Below, one piece after another: positions 36,991 to 47,345 of a stretch of 64,000 bases of DNA. The notes beneath the pieces are model-generated. The model saw nothing but the letters and a program-made list of their open reading frames with translations. It had not been told where the DNA came from and ran no database searches. The translations under genes were made by a program, and so were the position numbers. The first letter of the stretch is position 1; every line of letters begins with the position of its first letter. The stretch is taken from assembly GCF_039652555.1 (NCBI RefSeq), contig NZ_JBDJAF010000001.1:62001-126000 (forward strand), read 5' to 3'. The DNA comes from Parafrigoribacterium mesophilum. GTDB taxonomy: Bacteria > Actinomycetota > Actinomycetes > Actinomycetales > Microbacteriaceae.

Positions 36991-38445
36991 TCAGTACGCG
37001 ATGGGGCGATCCTTGGGCCGCACGGGCGCTGGCAACAGCGTCTCCCCTTCAAGGTACCGGTCTACGGCGGCGGCCGTGGACCGTCCCTCGGCGATCGCCC
37101 AGACAATGAGCGATTGACCGCGACCCGCATCACCGGTCACGAACACGCCGGGGATGGCACTTTGGAAGTCGTCGTCCCGCGCGACAACGCCGCCATCGAG
37201 GGCGAGCCCGAGTTGCTCCTGGATCCCGGCGCTGTCGGTGCCGGTGAAACCGAGCGCCAGCAGCACGAGGTCGGCGGGGATCTCACGCTCCGTGCCCGGC
37301 TTGGGTAGGCGGGCGCCGTCCCGGTATTCGGTTTCGGCCACCTTCAGCGCCCGCACCTCACCATCCTCACCGGGTACGAACTCGACGGTGGACGCCAAGT
37401 AGGTGCGTTCGCCGCCTTCTTCGTGGGAGCTGGAGACCTCGAACAGCGTCGGATGCATCGGCCACGGCTGAAGCGAGGAACGCTCGGCCGGCGGCCGGCG
37501 GCCGATGGCCAGCGAGGTCACTTTCCTGGCGCGCTGCCGCAGTGCGGTTCCGACGCAGTCAGATCCGGTGTCACCGCCGCCAAGTACGATCACGTTCTTG
37601 TGCCGTGCGGTGATCTGGTCCTCGACAGCGTCGCCGGCACCGACCCGGTTCTGCTGCACCAAGTAGTCCATGGCGAAGTGCACGCCGGACAGGCTCCGTC
37701 CAGGGATCGGCAGGTCGCGGGGCGCCAAGGCGCCGGTCGCGATGACGACGGCGTCGTATCTGGCGCGCAAGTCGGCCCAGCTGATGTCGACGCCCACGTT
37801 GACCCCGGTGCGGAACCGGGTGCCCTCCGCACGCATCTGCTCGAGCCGAGGCTCGATGACCTTCTTCTCCAGCTTGAAGTCGGGGATGCCGTACCTGACC
37901 AGTCCGCCGATGCGATCGTCGCGCTCGAACACGACGACGGTGTGCCCGGCCCGAGTCAGCTGCTGGGCAGCGGCCAGCCCGCCGGGGCCCGAGCCCACGA
38001 TGGCGACGGTCTTGCCGGTGAGCCGCTCTGGTGGCATCGGCGGCAGCCAGCCGTTTTCCCATGCCGTGTTCACTATCGATTCTTCGACGAGTTTGATGGT
38101 CACCGCTGGTTGATTGATGCCCAGCACGCACGCGGTCTCGCACGGTGCAGGACACAGCCGCCCGGTGAACTCCGGGAAGTTGTTCGTCATGTGCAGGCGT
38201 TCGCTGGCCTCGCGGTCCTCGCCGCGGCGTACCAGGTCGTTCCATTCCGGTATCAGGTTGCCCAGTGGGCAACCCTGGTGGCAGAACGGGATGCCGCAGT
38301 CCATGCAGCGGCTCGCTTGCCTGCGCAGCGTGGCCACGTCTCCAGCCTCGGACACCTCTTTCCAGTCCATCAGCCGCAAGTCCACCGGACGATGCGCCGG
38401 AAGCTCACGCTGGGTCGTCTTCAGGAATCCCCTCGGGTCAGCCAC
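36991..38445 (-). CDS. gltD: Glutamate synthase small subunit
   Basis: This beta subunit feeds NADPH electrons to GltB. It has 484 residues. N-terminal cysteines for [4Fe-4S] clusters are in CMDCGIPFCHQGCPLGN and CPAPCETACVLGI, the FAD Rossmann motif is VGSGPGGLAAAQQL, and the NADPH motif is VLGGGDTGSDC. The start is GTG 38445, with GGAGG 6 nt upstream, overlapping the gltB stop by 8 bp, so the two subunits are translated together. Confidence 0.97.
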   Translation of the reverse strand: MADPRGFLKTTQRELPAHRPVDLRLMDWKEVSEAGDVATLRRQASRCMDCGIPFCHQGCPLGNLIPEWNDLVRRGEDREASERLHMTNNFPEFTGRLCPAPCETACVLGINQPAVTIKLVEESIVNTAWENGWLPPMPPERLTGKTVAIVGSGPGGLAAAQQLTRAGHTVVVFERDDRIGGLVRYGIPDFKLEKKVIEPRLEQMRAEGTRFRTGVNVGVDISWADLRARYDAVVIATGALAPRDLPIPGRSLSGVHFAMDYLVQQNRVGAGDAVEDQITARHKNVIVLGGGDTGSDCVGTALRQRARKVTSLAIGRRPPAERSSLQPWPMHPTLFEVSSSHEEGGERTYLASTVEFVPGEDGEVRALKVAETEYRDGARLPKPGTEREIPADLVLLALGFTGTDSAGIQEQLGLALDGGVVARDDDFQSAIPGVFVTGDAGRGQSLIVWAIAEGRSTAAAVDRYLEGETLLPAPVRPKDRPIAY

Positions 38446-41400
38446 GGGTTGCCTCCATAATCCGTCCCCAGACGACATCGCCGTCGGGATCCAGGCCTTC
38501 TTCGATCGCCGTTGCCCTGGTCTGGAGTACCGCCGCGTAGTCTCTGGGCAGCACCTTGACGAAGCTGGCGATCGTGTCCTGAACGTCGGAGAGCATCCGG
38601 TCCGCCAGCGCGGACCCGGTCTCGGTGCGATGGCGGACCAGCAAGTCGGTGACGATTTCGGCGTCGGCGCTGCCCAGCGGAAGCAGGGACAACTCTCCCG
38701 AGGCCAACGCTTCCCGGTTGACCCGATCCTTGCGAAGCTTGTACACGTAGGCAGTGCCGCCGGACATCCCGGCTCCCAGGTTCCGCCCGGTCGCACCCAG
38801 GATCAGGGCGAGACCGCCGGTCATGTACTCGAGCGCGTGGTCGCCTACCCCCTCGACGACGGCGGTAGCGCCGGAATTGCGCACCAGGAACCGTTCGCCG
38901 ACGATTCCGCGGATGAACATGCTGCCCTGGGTGGCTCCGTAGCCAATCACGTTGCCGGCGATAACGTTGCGTTCGGCCGCGAACACGCTGCGGCGGTCGG
39001 GCCGCACGGTGATTTCTCCGCCGGACAACCCCTTGCCGAGGTAGTCGTTGCCGTCTCCCTCGAGGTGCAGGCTGACACCAGACGGGAGGAACGCGCCGTA
39101 CGACTGCCCGGCCGACCCGGTGGTGGTGATGTCGATGGTGCCGGTCGGCAGGCCATTCTCGCCGTAGCGGGCGGTGATCTCGTGGCCGAGCATCGTGCCG
39201 ACGGCACGGTCCGTGTTACGGATCGGCAGGGCGATGTGCACCGGCGTACCGTCGGTCAGCGCCTGCTCGCTGGAGCCGATCAGGGCCACGTCGTAGTGGG
39301 TGGCCAACTCGTGCTGTTGGGAAATGCGGTGATGCCGTGGCGCATCGTCGGCAAAGTCGGGGCCCACCAGGATTGGGCTGAGGTCCAAACCGTCGGTCTT
39401 CCAGTGCGTGATGGCCCTGTTGACCTCGAGCACCTCATGCCGGCCTACCGCCTCGTCGATGGACCGGAAGCCCAGGGCGGCGAGATGTTCCCGCACCTCC
39501 TCGGCAAGGAACTCGAAGAAATTGACCACGAACTCGGGCTTGCCGGTGAAGCGGGACCGCAGCACCGGATTCTGCGTCGCTACGCCCACTGGGCAGGTGT
39601 CCAGGTGGCACTTGCGCATCATCACACAGCCGGACACGATCAGCGGGGCGGTGGCGAAGCCGAATTCCTCGGCGCCGAGCAGCGCGGCCACGACGACGTC
39701 GCGTCCGGTCTTCAGCTGCCCGTCGACCTGAACGACGACGCGTTCCCGCATCCCGTTGAGCATCAGGGTTTGCTGCGTCTCGGCGAGCCCGAGTTCCCAT
39801 GGCGTGCCGGCGTGTTTCAGCGAGCTCAACGGGCTGGCGCCGGTGCCGCCGTCGTGTCCGGAAACGAGGACGACGTCGGCCAGCGCTTTGGCGACGCCGG
39901 TGGCCACCGCGCCGATCCCGGATTGACTGACCAGCTTGACGTGGATGCGGGCCGAGGGGTTGGCGCGCTTCAGGTCGAAGATGAGTTGTTTCAGATCTTC
40001 GATCGAATACACGTCGTGATGCGGTGGCGGACTGATCAGGCCGACGCCGGCGGTGGCGTGCCGGGTGCGCGCGATCCAGGGGTACACCTTCGCGGAGGGC
40101 AGTTGGCCGCCCTCGCCGGGCTTGGCGCCCTGGGCGATTTTGATCTGGATGTCGCTGGCGTGGGTCAGGTACATGCTCGTGACGCCGAAACGTGCCGACG
40201 CGACCTGTTTGATGGCGCTGCACCGCGTCGGGTCCAGCAGCCGCTCGACGTCCTCGCCGCCCTCGCCGGTGTTGCTCCTGGCCCCCATGCTGTTCATCGC
40301 GATGGCGAGGTTCTCATGCGCCTCCATGCTGATCGACCCATAGCTCATCGCCCCGGTTGAGAACCGCTTCACGATCGCGGCGACCGGCTCGACCTCCTCG
40401 ATCGGAACGGGAGGCCGCAGTCCGGCCCGGAACCCGAACAGGCCACGCATCGTCATCAGCGCCTCGGACTGGTCGTCGATCAGCTTGGTGTACTGCCGGA
40501 AAATGTCATAACGGCGCGTTCTGGTGGAATGCTGCAGACGGAACACCGTATCGGGGTTGAATAGGTGCGGTGCGCCGTCGCGGCGCCACTGGTATTCCCC
40601 GCCCATGGTGAGTCGTTCGTGGGCTGTCACCGCAGGTTCGTCCGGGTAGGCGCTGCGGTGCCTGGCCAGGTTCTCTGCGGCGATCACCTCGATGCCCACT
40701 CCGCCGAGGCGGCTCGTGGTGCCGGTGAAGTAGGTGTCGACGAAGTCCTGGCTCAGTCCGACAGCCTCGAATGCCTGGGCTCCAGCGTAAGACGACACCA
40801 CCGAGATGCCCATCTTCGACATCGTCTTCAGCACACCCTTGCCGAGCGCTTTGATCAAGTTCGTCACCGCCTGCTCCGGCGTGATGCCAGTGATCACGCC
40901 GCGGCGCACCAGATCCTCGGCGCTTTCCATCGCTAGATACGGGTTGATCGCCGAGGCTCCGTAGCCGACCAGCAATGCGACGTGGTGCACTTCGCGCACG
41001 TCGCCGGCCTCCACGATCAAGCCGACCTTGAGTCGGTTTTCGCGGCGGATCAGGTGGTGATGCACGGTGGCCAGTAACAGCAGCGAAGGGATCGGTGCAA
41101 GGTCTTTGTTGGAGTCGCGGTCGGACAACACGATGTACAGTGCTCCCGCCTCGATGGCGTCATCCACCTCGCCGCAGATCGCGGCGAGCCGGTTCTGCAA
41201 CGCGAGCGGTCCCTCATCGAAGCGGTACAGGCCGCGGATCGTCGTGGTGGTGTGGTTGCCAGGCCGGTAGTCGATGTGGTGGATCTTGGACAACTCGTCG
41301 TTGTCGATCACGGGGAAGTCCAGGATCACCTGCTGCGCGTGTTCCGGGGTGGCGGTGAGCAGGTTGCGTTCCGGACCCAGCCCGACACCGAGCGAGGTGA

Positions 41401-43039
41401 CGATGGACTCGCGGATGCTGTCCAGCGGCGGGTTCGTGACCTGTGCGAACTGCTGGGTGAAGTAGTCGAACAGCAGTCGCGGGCGGGTGGCGAGCACGGC
41501 AATCGGCGTGTCGGTGCCCATTGCCCCGATCGGCTCGGCACCGTTCTGCGCCATCGGCGCGAGGATCACTCCGAGTTCTTCCTCGGTGTATCCGAAGGTG
41601 CGCTGGCGCCGCACCACCGACGCGGGCGTGTGGACGATGTGTTCCCGGTCGGGAAGGTCTTTGAGGTTGATGCGGTTTTCTTCGAGCCATTGCCCCCACG
41701 GTGCTGCCGCCGCCAACGATGACTTGAGCTCGTCGTCCTCGATGAGCCGTCCCGCTTCAGTGTCGACGAGGAACATCTTCCCCGGCCGCAGCCTCCCGCG
41801 CCTGACCACTCGGCTTGGATCGATGTCGAGCACTCCGGTTTCGCTGGCGACCACCACGAGACCATCGTCGGTGACCAGGAATCGGCCGGGCCGCAGCCCA
41901 TTGCGGTCCAGGGTCGCGCCGGCGAGGGTGCCGTCGGTGAACAGCAGCGCTGCGGGACCGTCCCACGGCTCCATCAGCATCGAGTGGTATTCGTAGAACG
42001 CCCGCCGTGCCGGGTCGGAGTCGGTCTGCTTCTCCCACGCCTCCGGGACCATCATCATCACCGCGTGCGGCAGTGACCGGCCGGAGAGGCTGAGCAGTTC
42101 GACCACCTCATCGAACGACGCCGAGTCGCTTCCGCCCGGGGTGATGATCGGCAGGATGGGCGAGATCTCGCCGATCAGTTCGGACTCCAACTGAGTCTGT
42201 CTGGCGCGCATCCAGTTGCGGTTGCCCTGCACGGTGTTGATCTCGCCGTTGTGCGAAATAAGGCGGAACGGTTGGGCCAGCGGCCAGGACGGGAACGTGT
42301 TCGTCGAGTAGCGGGAGTGGACGATGGCCACCCTGGAGGCGAACCGTTCGTCCGAGAGGTCCGGATAGAACGGCTCCAGCTGCGGCGCTGTGACCATGCC
42401 CTTGTACACCAGGGTGCGACACGACAGCGACGGGAAGTAGACGGTGAGTTCACGCTCGGCACGTTTGCGCAGTCGGAACGCGCGCCGGTCCAGTTCCAGG
42501 CGCTGTTGCGGCCCGGTCGGCGTCACCGCGGTTGCGGCGAGGAACAGCTGCTCGAACACCGGCATCACGCCAGCGGCCAGAACGCCGATCTGGGACGGGT
42601 CGATCGGCAGTTGACGCCAGCCGAGTACGGTCAGGCCTTCTTCGGCAGCGAGTGAGCCCACCGATGCCTTGATCTGCTCTCGCTCGTCGGCCTCGTTCGG
42701 AAGGAACGCGGTGCCGACGGCGTAAGTGCCAGCCTTCGGAAGGTCGAACGTTGTCACCGCGCGGAAGAAGGCATCCGGAACCTGGGTGACGATGCCCGCT
42801 CCGTCGCCGCTGCCCGCGTCGGAGCCGAATGCGCCGCGGTGCTCGAGGCTGCGCAGTGCGGTGAGCGCCGCGGTGATGATGTCGTGACCAGGGGTGCCGC
42901 GCAAGGTGGCGACCATAGCCAGGCCGCACGCGTCGTGCTCCTTGGCGGGATCGTACAGGCCGGTGGCCTCCGGGATGGCGCTGAACCGCGCCAGTGCTGA
43001 TTGCGACTGCGCTGAATTGCCGCGTGCCGAAAGTGCCAT
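38438..43039 (-). CDS. gltB: Glutamate synthase large subunit
   Basis: This alpha subunit converts 2-oxoglutarate and glutamine to two glutamates. It has 1533 residues from ATG 43039 (GAGGA upstream; an ATG 13 codons earlier has no Shine-Dalgarno). C38 (in EHDACGLAMVA) is the amidotransferase nucleophile, exposed when the propeptide is cut. The FMN-binding synthase domain and the [3Fe-4S] motif CVMMRKCHLDTCPVG are in the second half, and the C-terminal beta-helix (GGTAYV, GERFLVRNSGATAVVEG) is complete. Confidence 0.97.
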   Translation of the reverse strand: MALSARGNSAQSQSALARFSAIPEATGLYDPAKEHDACGLAMVATLRGTPGHDIITAALTALRSLEHRGAFGSDAGSGDGAGIVTQVPDAFFRAVTTFDLPKAGTYAVGTAFLPNEADEREQIKASVGSLAAEEGLTVLGWRQLPIDPSQIGVLAAGVMPVFEQLFLAATAVTPTGPQQRLELDRRAFRLRKRAERELTVYFPSLSCRTLVYKGMVTAPQLEPFYPDLSDERFASRVAIVHSRYSTNTFPSWPLAQPFRLISHNGEINTVQGNRNWMRARQTQLESELIGEISPILPIITPGGSDSASFDEVVELLSLSGRSLPHAVMMMVPEAWEKQTDSDPARRAFYEYHSMLMEPWDGPAALLFTDGTLAGATLDRNGLRPGRFLVTDDGLVVVASETGVLDIDPSRVVRRGRLRPGKMFLVDTEAGRLIEDDELKSSLAAAAPWGQWLEENRINLKDLPDREHIVHTPASVVRRQRTFGYTEEELGVILAPMAQNGAEPIGAMGTDTPIAVLATRPRLLFDYFTQQFAQVTNPPLDSIRESIVTSLGVGLGPERNLLTATPEHAQQVILDFPVIDNDELSKIHHIDYRPGNHTTTTIRGLYRFDEGPLALQNRLAAICGEVDDAIEAGALYIVLSDRDSNKDLAPIPSLLLLATVHHHLIRRENRLKVGLIVEAGDVREVHHVALLVGYGASAINPYLAMESAEDLVRRGVITGITPEQAVTNLIKALGKGVLKTMSKMGISVVSSYAGAQAFEAVGLSQDFVDTYFTGTTSRLGGVGIEVIAAENLARHRSAYPDEPAVTAHERLTMGGEYQWRRDGAPHLFNPDTVFRLQHSTRTRRYDIFRQYTKLIDDQSEALMTMRGLFGFRAGLRPPVPIEEVEPVAAIVKRFSTGAMSYGSISMEAHENLAIAMNSMGARSNTGEGGEDVERLLDPTRCSAIKQVASARFGVTSMYLTHASDIQIKIAQGAKPGEGGQLPSAKVYPWIARTRHATAGVGLISPPPHHDVYSIEDLKQLIFDLKRANPSARIHVKLVSQSGIGAVATGVAKALADVVLVSGHDGGTGASPLSSLKHAGTPWELGLAETQQTLMLNGMRERVVVQVDGQLKTGRDVVVAALLGAEEFGFATAPLIVSGCVMMRKCHLDTCPVGVATQNPVLRSRFTGKPEFVVNFFEFLAEEVREHLAALGFRSIDEAVGRHEVLEVNRAITHWKTDGLDLSPILVGPDFADDAPRHHRISQQHELATHYDVALIGSSEQALTDGTPVHIALPIRNTDRAVGTMLGHEITARYGENGLPTGTIDITTTGSAGQSYGAFLPSGVSLHLEGDGNDYLGKGLSGGEITVRPDRRSVFAAERNVIAGNVIGYGATQGSMFIRGIVGERFLVRNSGATAVVEGVGDHALEYMTGGLALILGATGRNLGAGMSGGTAYVYKLRKDRVNREALASGELSLLPLGSADAEIVTDLLVRHRTETGSALADRMLSDVQDTIASFVKVLPRDYAAVLQTRATAIEEGLDPDGDVVWGRIMEATRG

Positions 43040-43169
43040 GCAAGAACCGTCCTCACCATGATGTTGCTTGTGGGACATCAGCGGCCCGGAAGCTGCCTGC
43101 CGTCAGCAGAATGGCGGTAGAGCGGCGAACTTTCTGCCAGCGTCGCTTGTGGCGTGTCTTTCTGGCTAC

Positions 43170-44249
43170 TTACCTATTCGCGGCAACGGTGGTTTTCGAG
43201 GGACCGGCGCCTTCACCGTCATCATCCGCGTCCGAATAGTAGTTCTCAGAGTGTACAACACGATCGGGGAGCCACTCATGACCCAGCAGGTAGGGACTTG
43301 GTTCGAGTCCGGGATGACGCCGGCCTTGGACCACGAGGACGATCAGGCCGAGCAGGATCGCGGCGAATGCTGCCCAGATGTTGGTGCGGATGCCGAAGAA
43401 GATCTCGCTCGGGTCGACGCGGATCGATTCCAGGTAGCTGCGACCCAGCCCGTACCAGATCAGGTAGAGGCCGAGCATCCTGCCCCACTGCAGTCGCCAC
43501 GCCGTCGGTGCGAAGCGGGTGACGGTCTTCCCGTCCGCGCGCACCTCACGGATGCGGCGCCACTTGCGTTCGATGGCCAGCAGCACCACGATCCCCAGTA
43601 GATTCCAGAGGATCTCATAGAGGAACGTCGGGTGGAACAGGGTTCCGTCCGGCAGGCCGGCGGGAAACGCCGGGTTCGTCGATTCGATCTGAAGACCCCA
43701 AGGCAGGTTGGTGGGCAGTCCGAACAGTTCGTGGTTGAAATAGTTGCCGAATCTACCGAATGCCTGGGCGAGGAGCAGCGCCGGTGCGACGGCGTCGGCG
43801 AACGCGGTGAACCGTAGTCCAGACATCCGGCAGCCAATGAAGGCACCGACGCCGCCGAGGATCAAGGCGCCGAAGATCGCCATGCCACCTTCCCAGATGT
43901 ACAGCGTCTTCAGCAGATTCGCGCCGGCGTAGAAGTAGTCGTCGGGGTGGGTGATCACGTGAAAGATGCGTCCGCCGATGATGCCGAGCGGCACAGCCCA
44001 GAGCATGACGTCGACGACCACCAACGCCTCCGCCCCGCGCTGTTTCAGGCGGTAGCCGGTGACGATTCCTGCAGCCACGATGCCGACGAGAATGCACAGC
44101 GCGTACGTGTGGATGTTGACGTTGAATCCGAACCAGGTGAGTCCGATGTCACGAAGCCACTGGCCGAGATTGAACACTTGCCACGCGTAGTCGGGGCTGG
44201 GGATGCTCAGGTTCAACGAGCCCAGATTCAACAAGTTCAGGGGCAACAA
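43170..44249 (-). CDS. lgt: Prolipoprotein diacylglyceryl transferase
   Basis: This membrane enzyme adds diacylglycerol to the lipobox cysteine of prelipoproteins. It is about 359 residues with seven or more hydrophobic helices. The Lgt signature GRFGNYFNHELFGLP is seen, with GGRIFHVI and IHTYALCILVGI. A charged C-terminal tail of about 40 residues is extra to the enzyme core. The start is unclear: a TTG at 44249 gives the longest form, with other TTG codons just downstream and no strong Shine-Dalgarno. It lies between trpA and gltB, the usual actinobacterial position. Confidence 0.93.
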   Translation of the reverse strand: MLPLNLLNLGSLNLSIPSPDYAWQVFNLGQWLRDIGLTWFGFNVNIHTYALCILVGIVAAGIVTGYRLKQRGAEALVVVDVMLWAVPLGIIGGRIFHVITHPDDYFYAGANLLKTLYIWEGGMAIFGALILGGVGAFIGCRMSGLRFTAFADAVAPALLLAQAFGRFGNYFNHELFGLPTNLPWGLQIESTNPAFPAGLPDGTLFHPTFLYEILWNLLGIVVLLAIERKWRRIREVRADGKTVTRFAPTAWRLQWGRMLGLYLIWYGLGRSYLESIRVDPSEIFFGIRTNIWAAFAAILLGLIVLVVQGRRHPGLEPSPYLLGHEWLPDRVVHSENYYSDADDDGEGAGPSKTTVAANR

Positions 44250-44286
44250 CGGGAAGCACGCCTTTCATGGGGCAAGGATTGCAAAA

Positions 44287-45084
44287 CTAGTTCAGCCTAG
44301 TCCCGCTCGCGAGCGCGTTCGCTGTGCGAGCGACCCCGGCCACTCCCCCGTCGGCGAGGGCTTTCACCAGGGCGGAACCGACGATGGCGCCGTCCGCGTA
44401 CTCCAGAACTTCCCGCACCTGCTGGGCACTAGAGATGCCCAGACCGACGCAGGTGCTGGTCGCTCCGGCGGTGCGCAGCCGGGTGACCAGGGCGCGTGCC
44501 GCGGAGTCGACGTCGGCTCGGGCGCCGGTGATCCCCATGGTCGACACGGCGTAGACGAAGCCGCGGCTCGCGGACACCGCCTGGGCGAGTCTGGCGTCGG
44601 AGGAGGATGGCGCGGCCAGAAAAACCCGGTCCAGTCCGGTGCGTTGCGAGGCGGCGATCCACGCTGCCCCTTCATCCGGAATCAGGTCGGGGGTGATCAG
44701 GCCGGCTCCTCCGGCATCCGCGAGACGATCGGCGAACTCGTCGACACCGAATTGCAGCACGGGGTTCCAGTACGTCATAAGCAGAACCGGAACATCCACC
44801 CTGGCGCGGATCGCCGCGACGGCGTCGAAGGCGTGGCGCACCCGGAATCCGCCGGCCAGTGCCGCACCGGTAGCAGCCTGGATGACCGGTCCGTCCATCA
44901 CCGGGTCCGAGTACGGCAGCCCGAGCTCGAGTATGTCCACGCCGGCCTCGACGACGGCGACGGCGGCGTCGATGCTCGCGGGAAGGTCGGGGAAGCCCAC
45001 CGGCAGGTAGGCGACGAGCGCGCCGGCGGCATCCTTCTTGCGGGCGGCGATGGCGGCGGCGACCCGGCTCGTGCCGGCGGTCAC
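44287..45084 (-). CDS. trpA: Tryptophan synthase alpha subunit
   Basis: This subunit cleaves indole-3-glycerol phosphate to indole and glyceraldehyde-3-phosphate. It has 265 residues. The family signature LELGLPYSDPVMDGPVIQ contains the first catalytic acid position, and VYAVSTMGITGAR and VGLGISSAQQVRE form the phosphate site. It overlaps trpB by 4 bp. Confidence 0.97.
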   Translation of the reverse strand: MTAGTSRVAAAIAARKKDAAGALVAYLPVGFPDLPASIDAAVAVVEAGVDILELGLPYSDPVMDGPVIQAATGAALAGGFRVRHAFDAVAAIRARVDVPVLLMTYWNPVLQFGVDEFADRLADAGGAGLITPDLIPDEGAAWIAASQRTGLDRVFLAAPSSSDARLAQAVSASRGFVYAVSTMGITGARADVDSAARALVTRLRTAGATSTCVGLGISSAQQVREVLEYADGAIVGSALVKALADGGVAGVARTANALASGTRLN

Positions 45085-46304
45085 GATTGCAACGCGTTCG
45101 CGTCGAGAATATCGAAGTAGCGCCCTGCGGTTTCCATGTCTTTGTCGCCGCGCCCGCTGAGGTTGACCAGGATGGTCGCTGAGGGCCCCAGCGTTGCGCC
45201 CAGCCCGAGCACGCCCGCCAACGCGTGCGCTGACTCGATCGCCGGGATAATGCCCTCCGTGCGGGACAGCAGCCGCAGTGCGTCCATGGCGGCCGCGTCG
45301 GTGATCGGCAGGTAGCTTGCCCTGCCGATATCGGCAAGCCAGGCGTGCTCCGGACCAACGCCAGGGTAGTCAAGACCGGCAGAAATGGAGTGCGATTCGA
45401 CGGTCTGGCCGTCGTCGTCCTGAAGCAGATAACTGCGGGCGCCGTGCAGCACGCCGGGCCGGCCCATGCTGATGGTGGCGGCGTGTCGTGGCGTGTCCAC
45501 GCCGTCGCCGGCCGCCTCGAAGCCATAGAGCGCGACCGAGGCGTCGTCGAGGAACGCGTCGAAGATCCCGATGGCATTGGAGCCGCCTCCGACGCACGCG
45601 GCGACGGCGTCGGGCAGCGCGCCGGTGGCCGCGAGCATCTGCTCCCGGGCTTCTTCGCCGATGATCTTCTGGAAGTCGCGCACCATCGCGGGGAACGGAT
45701 GCGGTCCGGCCACGGTGCCAAAGATGTAATTGGTCGTCGCTACGTTGGTGACCCAGTCGCGCATGGCCTCGTTGATGGCGTCTTTGAGGGTCCGCGACCC
45801 GGCCGTCACCGGCACTACTTGGGCGCCGAGCAGTCGCATCCTGGCGACGTTGAGCGCCTGGCGCTCTGTATCGACCTCACCCATGTAGATGGTGCATTCC
45901 ATGCCGAACAGGGCGGCGGCGGTGGCGGTGGCGACGCCGTGCTGTCCGGCGCCGGTCTCGGCAATTACCCGGGTCTTGCCGATCCGTCGGGTGAGCAGGG
46001 CCTGGCCGAGCACATTGTTGATTTTGTGGCTGCCAGTGTGGTTGAGGTCTTCCCGTTTGAGGAACACGCGGGCACCGCCGGCGTGTTGGGCGAATCTGGG
46101 CACTTCGGTGATCGGCGATGGCCGGCCGGTATAGGAGACGTGCAGGTTGGACAGTTCGGCTTGGAACGCCGGGTCCACCTTGGCCTCCTGGTAGGCGATG
46201 GTCAACTCGTCCAGCGCCGCGATGAGCGACTCAGGCACGAATCGGCCGCCGTACTGGCCGAAGTAGGGACCTGCGGCGCTGCGCAGTGAGGTGGGCTCGG
46301 TCAT
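45081..46304 (-). CDS. trpB: Tryptophan synthase beta subunit
   Basis: This subunit joins indole and serine to tryptophan using pyridoxal phosphate. It has 407 residues. The PLP lysine is in NHTGSHKINNVLGQ, and the glycine-rich phosphate loop is CVGGGSNAIGIF. It overlaps trpA and trpC by 4 bp each. Confidence 0.98.
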   Translation of the reverse strand: MTEPTSLRSAAGPYFGQYGGRFVPESLIAALDELTIAYQEAKVDPAFQAELSNLHVSYTGRPSPITEVPRFAQHAGGARVFLKREDLNHTGSHKINNVLGQALLTRRIGKTRVIAETGAGQHGVATATAAALFGMECTIYMGEVDTERQALNVARMRLLGAQVVPVTAGSRTLKDAINEAMRDWVTNVATTNYIFGTVAGPHPFPAMVRDFQKIIGEEAREQMLAATGALPDAVAACVGGGSNAIGIFDAFLDDASVALYGFEAAGDGVDTPRHAATISMGRPGVLHGARSYLLQDDDGQTVESHSISAGLDYPGVGPEHAWLADIGRASYLPITDAAAMDALRLLSRTEGIIPAIESAHALAGVLGLGATLGPSATILVNLSGRGDKDMETAGRYFDILDANALQS

Positions 46305-47071
46305 ACTGCCAGGAACCCCGCAAGTGTCAGCACGGGATCTCCCGTGACGAGGGCCTCGCCGACGAGCACGACATCGGCTCCGGCGCGGCGGTAATGGGCG
46401 ACGTCTTCCGCGGATTTCACCGCTGACTCCGCCACCCGGATGACCCCGGACGGGATGTGGTCGGCGAGGCTGGCGAACAGATCCTGATCCAGTTCGAAGG
46501 TGTTCAGGTTGCGCGCGTTGACCCCGATGATTCCCGCGCCGATCTGCAGCGCCCGGTCGATTTCGTCGGCGCTGTGGGTCTCCAGCAGAGCGTTCATGCC
46601 AAAGTCGGTGGTGAGGGTGTACAGCTCGGCGAGTGTGGTCTGGTCCAACGCCGCGACGATGAGGAGCACGAGGTCGGCGCCGGCAGCGCGAGCCTCCAAC
46701 ACCTGGTACGGCTCGGAGATGAAGTCTTTGCGTAGCAGCGGCAGTGACACCGAGTCACGCACCAGTTCCAGGTCGGCGAGGGATCCGCCGAAGTTGCGGG
46801 CGTCGGTGAGTACGCTGATCGCGCTGGCGCCGCCGTTCTGGTATGACACGGCCAGGGCTGCCGGATCGGCGATGTCAGCCAGCGGACCGCGGGAGGGGCT
46901 GGCCCGTTTGATCTCGGCGATGATCTTCACCCGATCGGCGGGGGCGAGCGCGTCAAGGGGGTCGAGGGCCGGTGTGCGGGCGACCGCGGCCGCTTCCACC
47001 TCGGCGTAACCGCGGTGTTCACGCCGCGTGGCAGCGTCGTGAGCGGCTCCGGCTACCAGGTCACGGAGCAA
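46301..47071 (-). CDS. trpC: Indole-3-glycerol phosphate synthase
   Basis: This TIM-barrel enzyme of tryptophan synthesis has 256 residues. The signature KIIAEIKRASPSRGPL carries the catalytic lysine, and ARNLNTFELD and ESAVKSAEDVAHYRRAGADVVLVGEALV follow. trpD and trpG are not in this cluster; they must be elsewhere on the chromosome. A 3-bp gap separates it from the upstream HGxxPAAW gene. Confidence 0.97.
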   Translation of the reverse strand: MLRDLVAGAAHDAATRREHRGYAEVEAAAVARTPALDPLDALAPADRVKIIAEIKRASPSRGPLADIADPAALAVSYQNGGASAISVLTDARNFGGSLADLELVRDSVSLPLLRKDFISEPYQVLEARAAGADLVLLIVAALDQTTLAELYTLTTDFGMNALLETHSADEIDRALQIGAGIIGVNARNLNTFELDQDLFASLADHIPSGVIRVAESAVKSAEDVAHYRRAGADVVLVGEALVTGDPVLTLAGFLAV

Positions 47072-47074
47072 CGG

Positions 47075-47308
47075 TCAGTGGACTTTCTGGGTCCATTTGC
47101 CGCCGCCGACCCCGTAGCCGAGCCGCTTGAGGATCCAGCCGGTGATCAAGCCGAGCAACGCCAGGATGGCTGACGCCCACACCAGCCAGACGATCGACCA
47201 ACGGAAGGCGATGGTGCCGACGATCACCGCGACCAGCATGATGGCCACTGCGATCCATGCCGCGGGCGAGTTGCCGTGGCCGGGATCTTCGATGTCTGCA
47301 CTGCTCAT
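47075..47308 (-). CDS. HGxxPAAW family membrane protein
   Basis: This 77-residue protein is defined by the motif HGNSPAAW (about residues 11-18), followed by two transmembrane helices (VAIMLVAVIVGTIAFRW and VWASAILALLGLITGWIL) and a basic tail. The family is found almost only in actinobacterial trp operons between trpC and the Trp-associated membrane gene. Its function is unknown; a tryptophan-linked membrane role is a guess from context. Confidence 0.9.
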   Translation of the reverse strand: MSSADIEDPGHGNSPAAWIAVAIMLVAVIVGTIAFRWSIVWLVWASAILALLGLITGWILKRLGYGVGGGKWTQKVH

Positions 47309-47345
47309 ATCACTCCAGGGTCGCTCTGAATGGTCTGCTCAAAGT

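Noticed and set aside
38114..40360. Plus-strand open frame of 748 codons across gltD/gltB
   Set aside because: It has no recognisable domain and lies fully opposite conserved GltD/GltB sequence.
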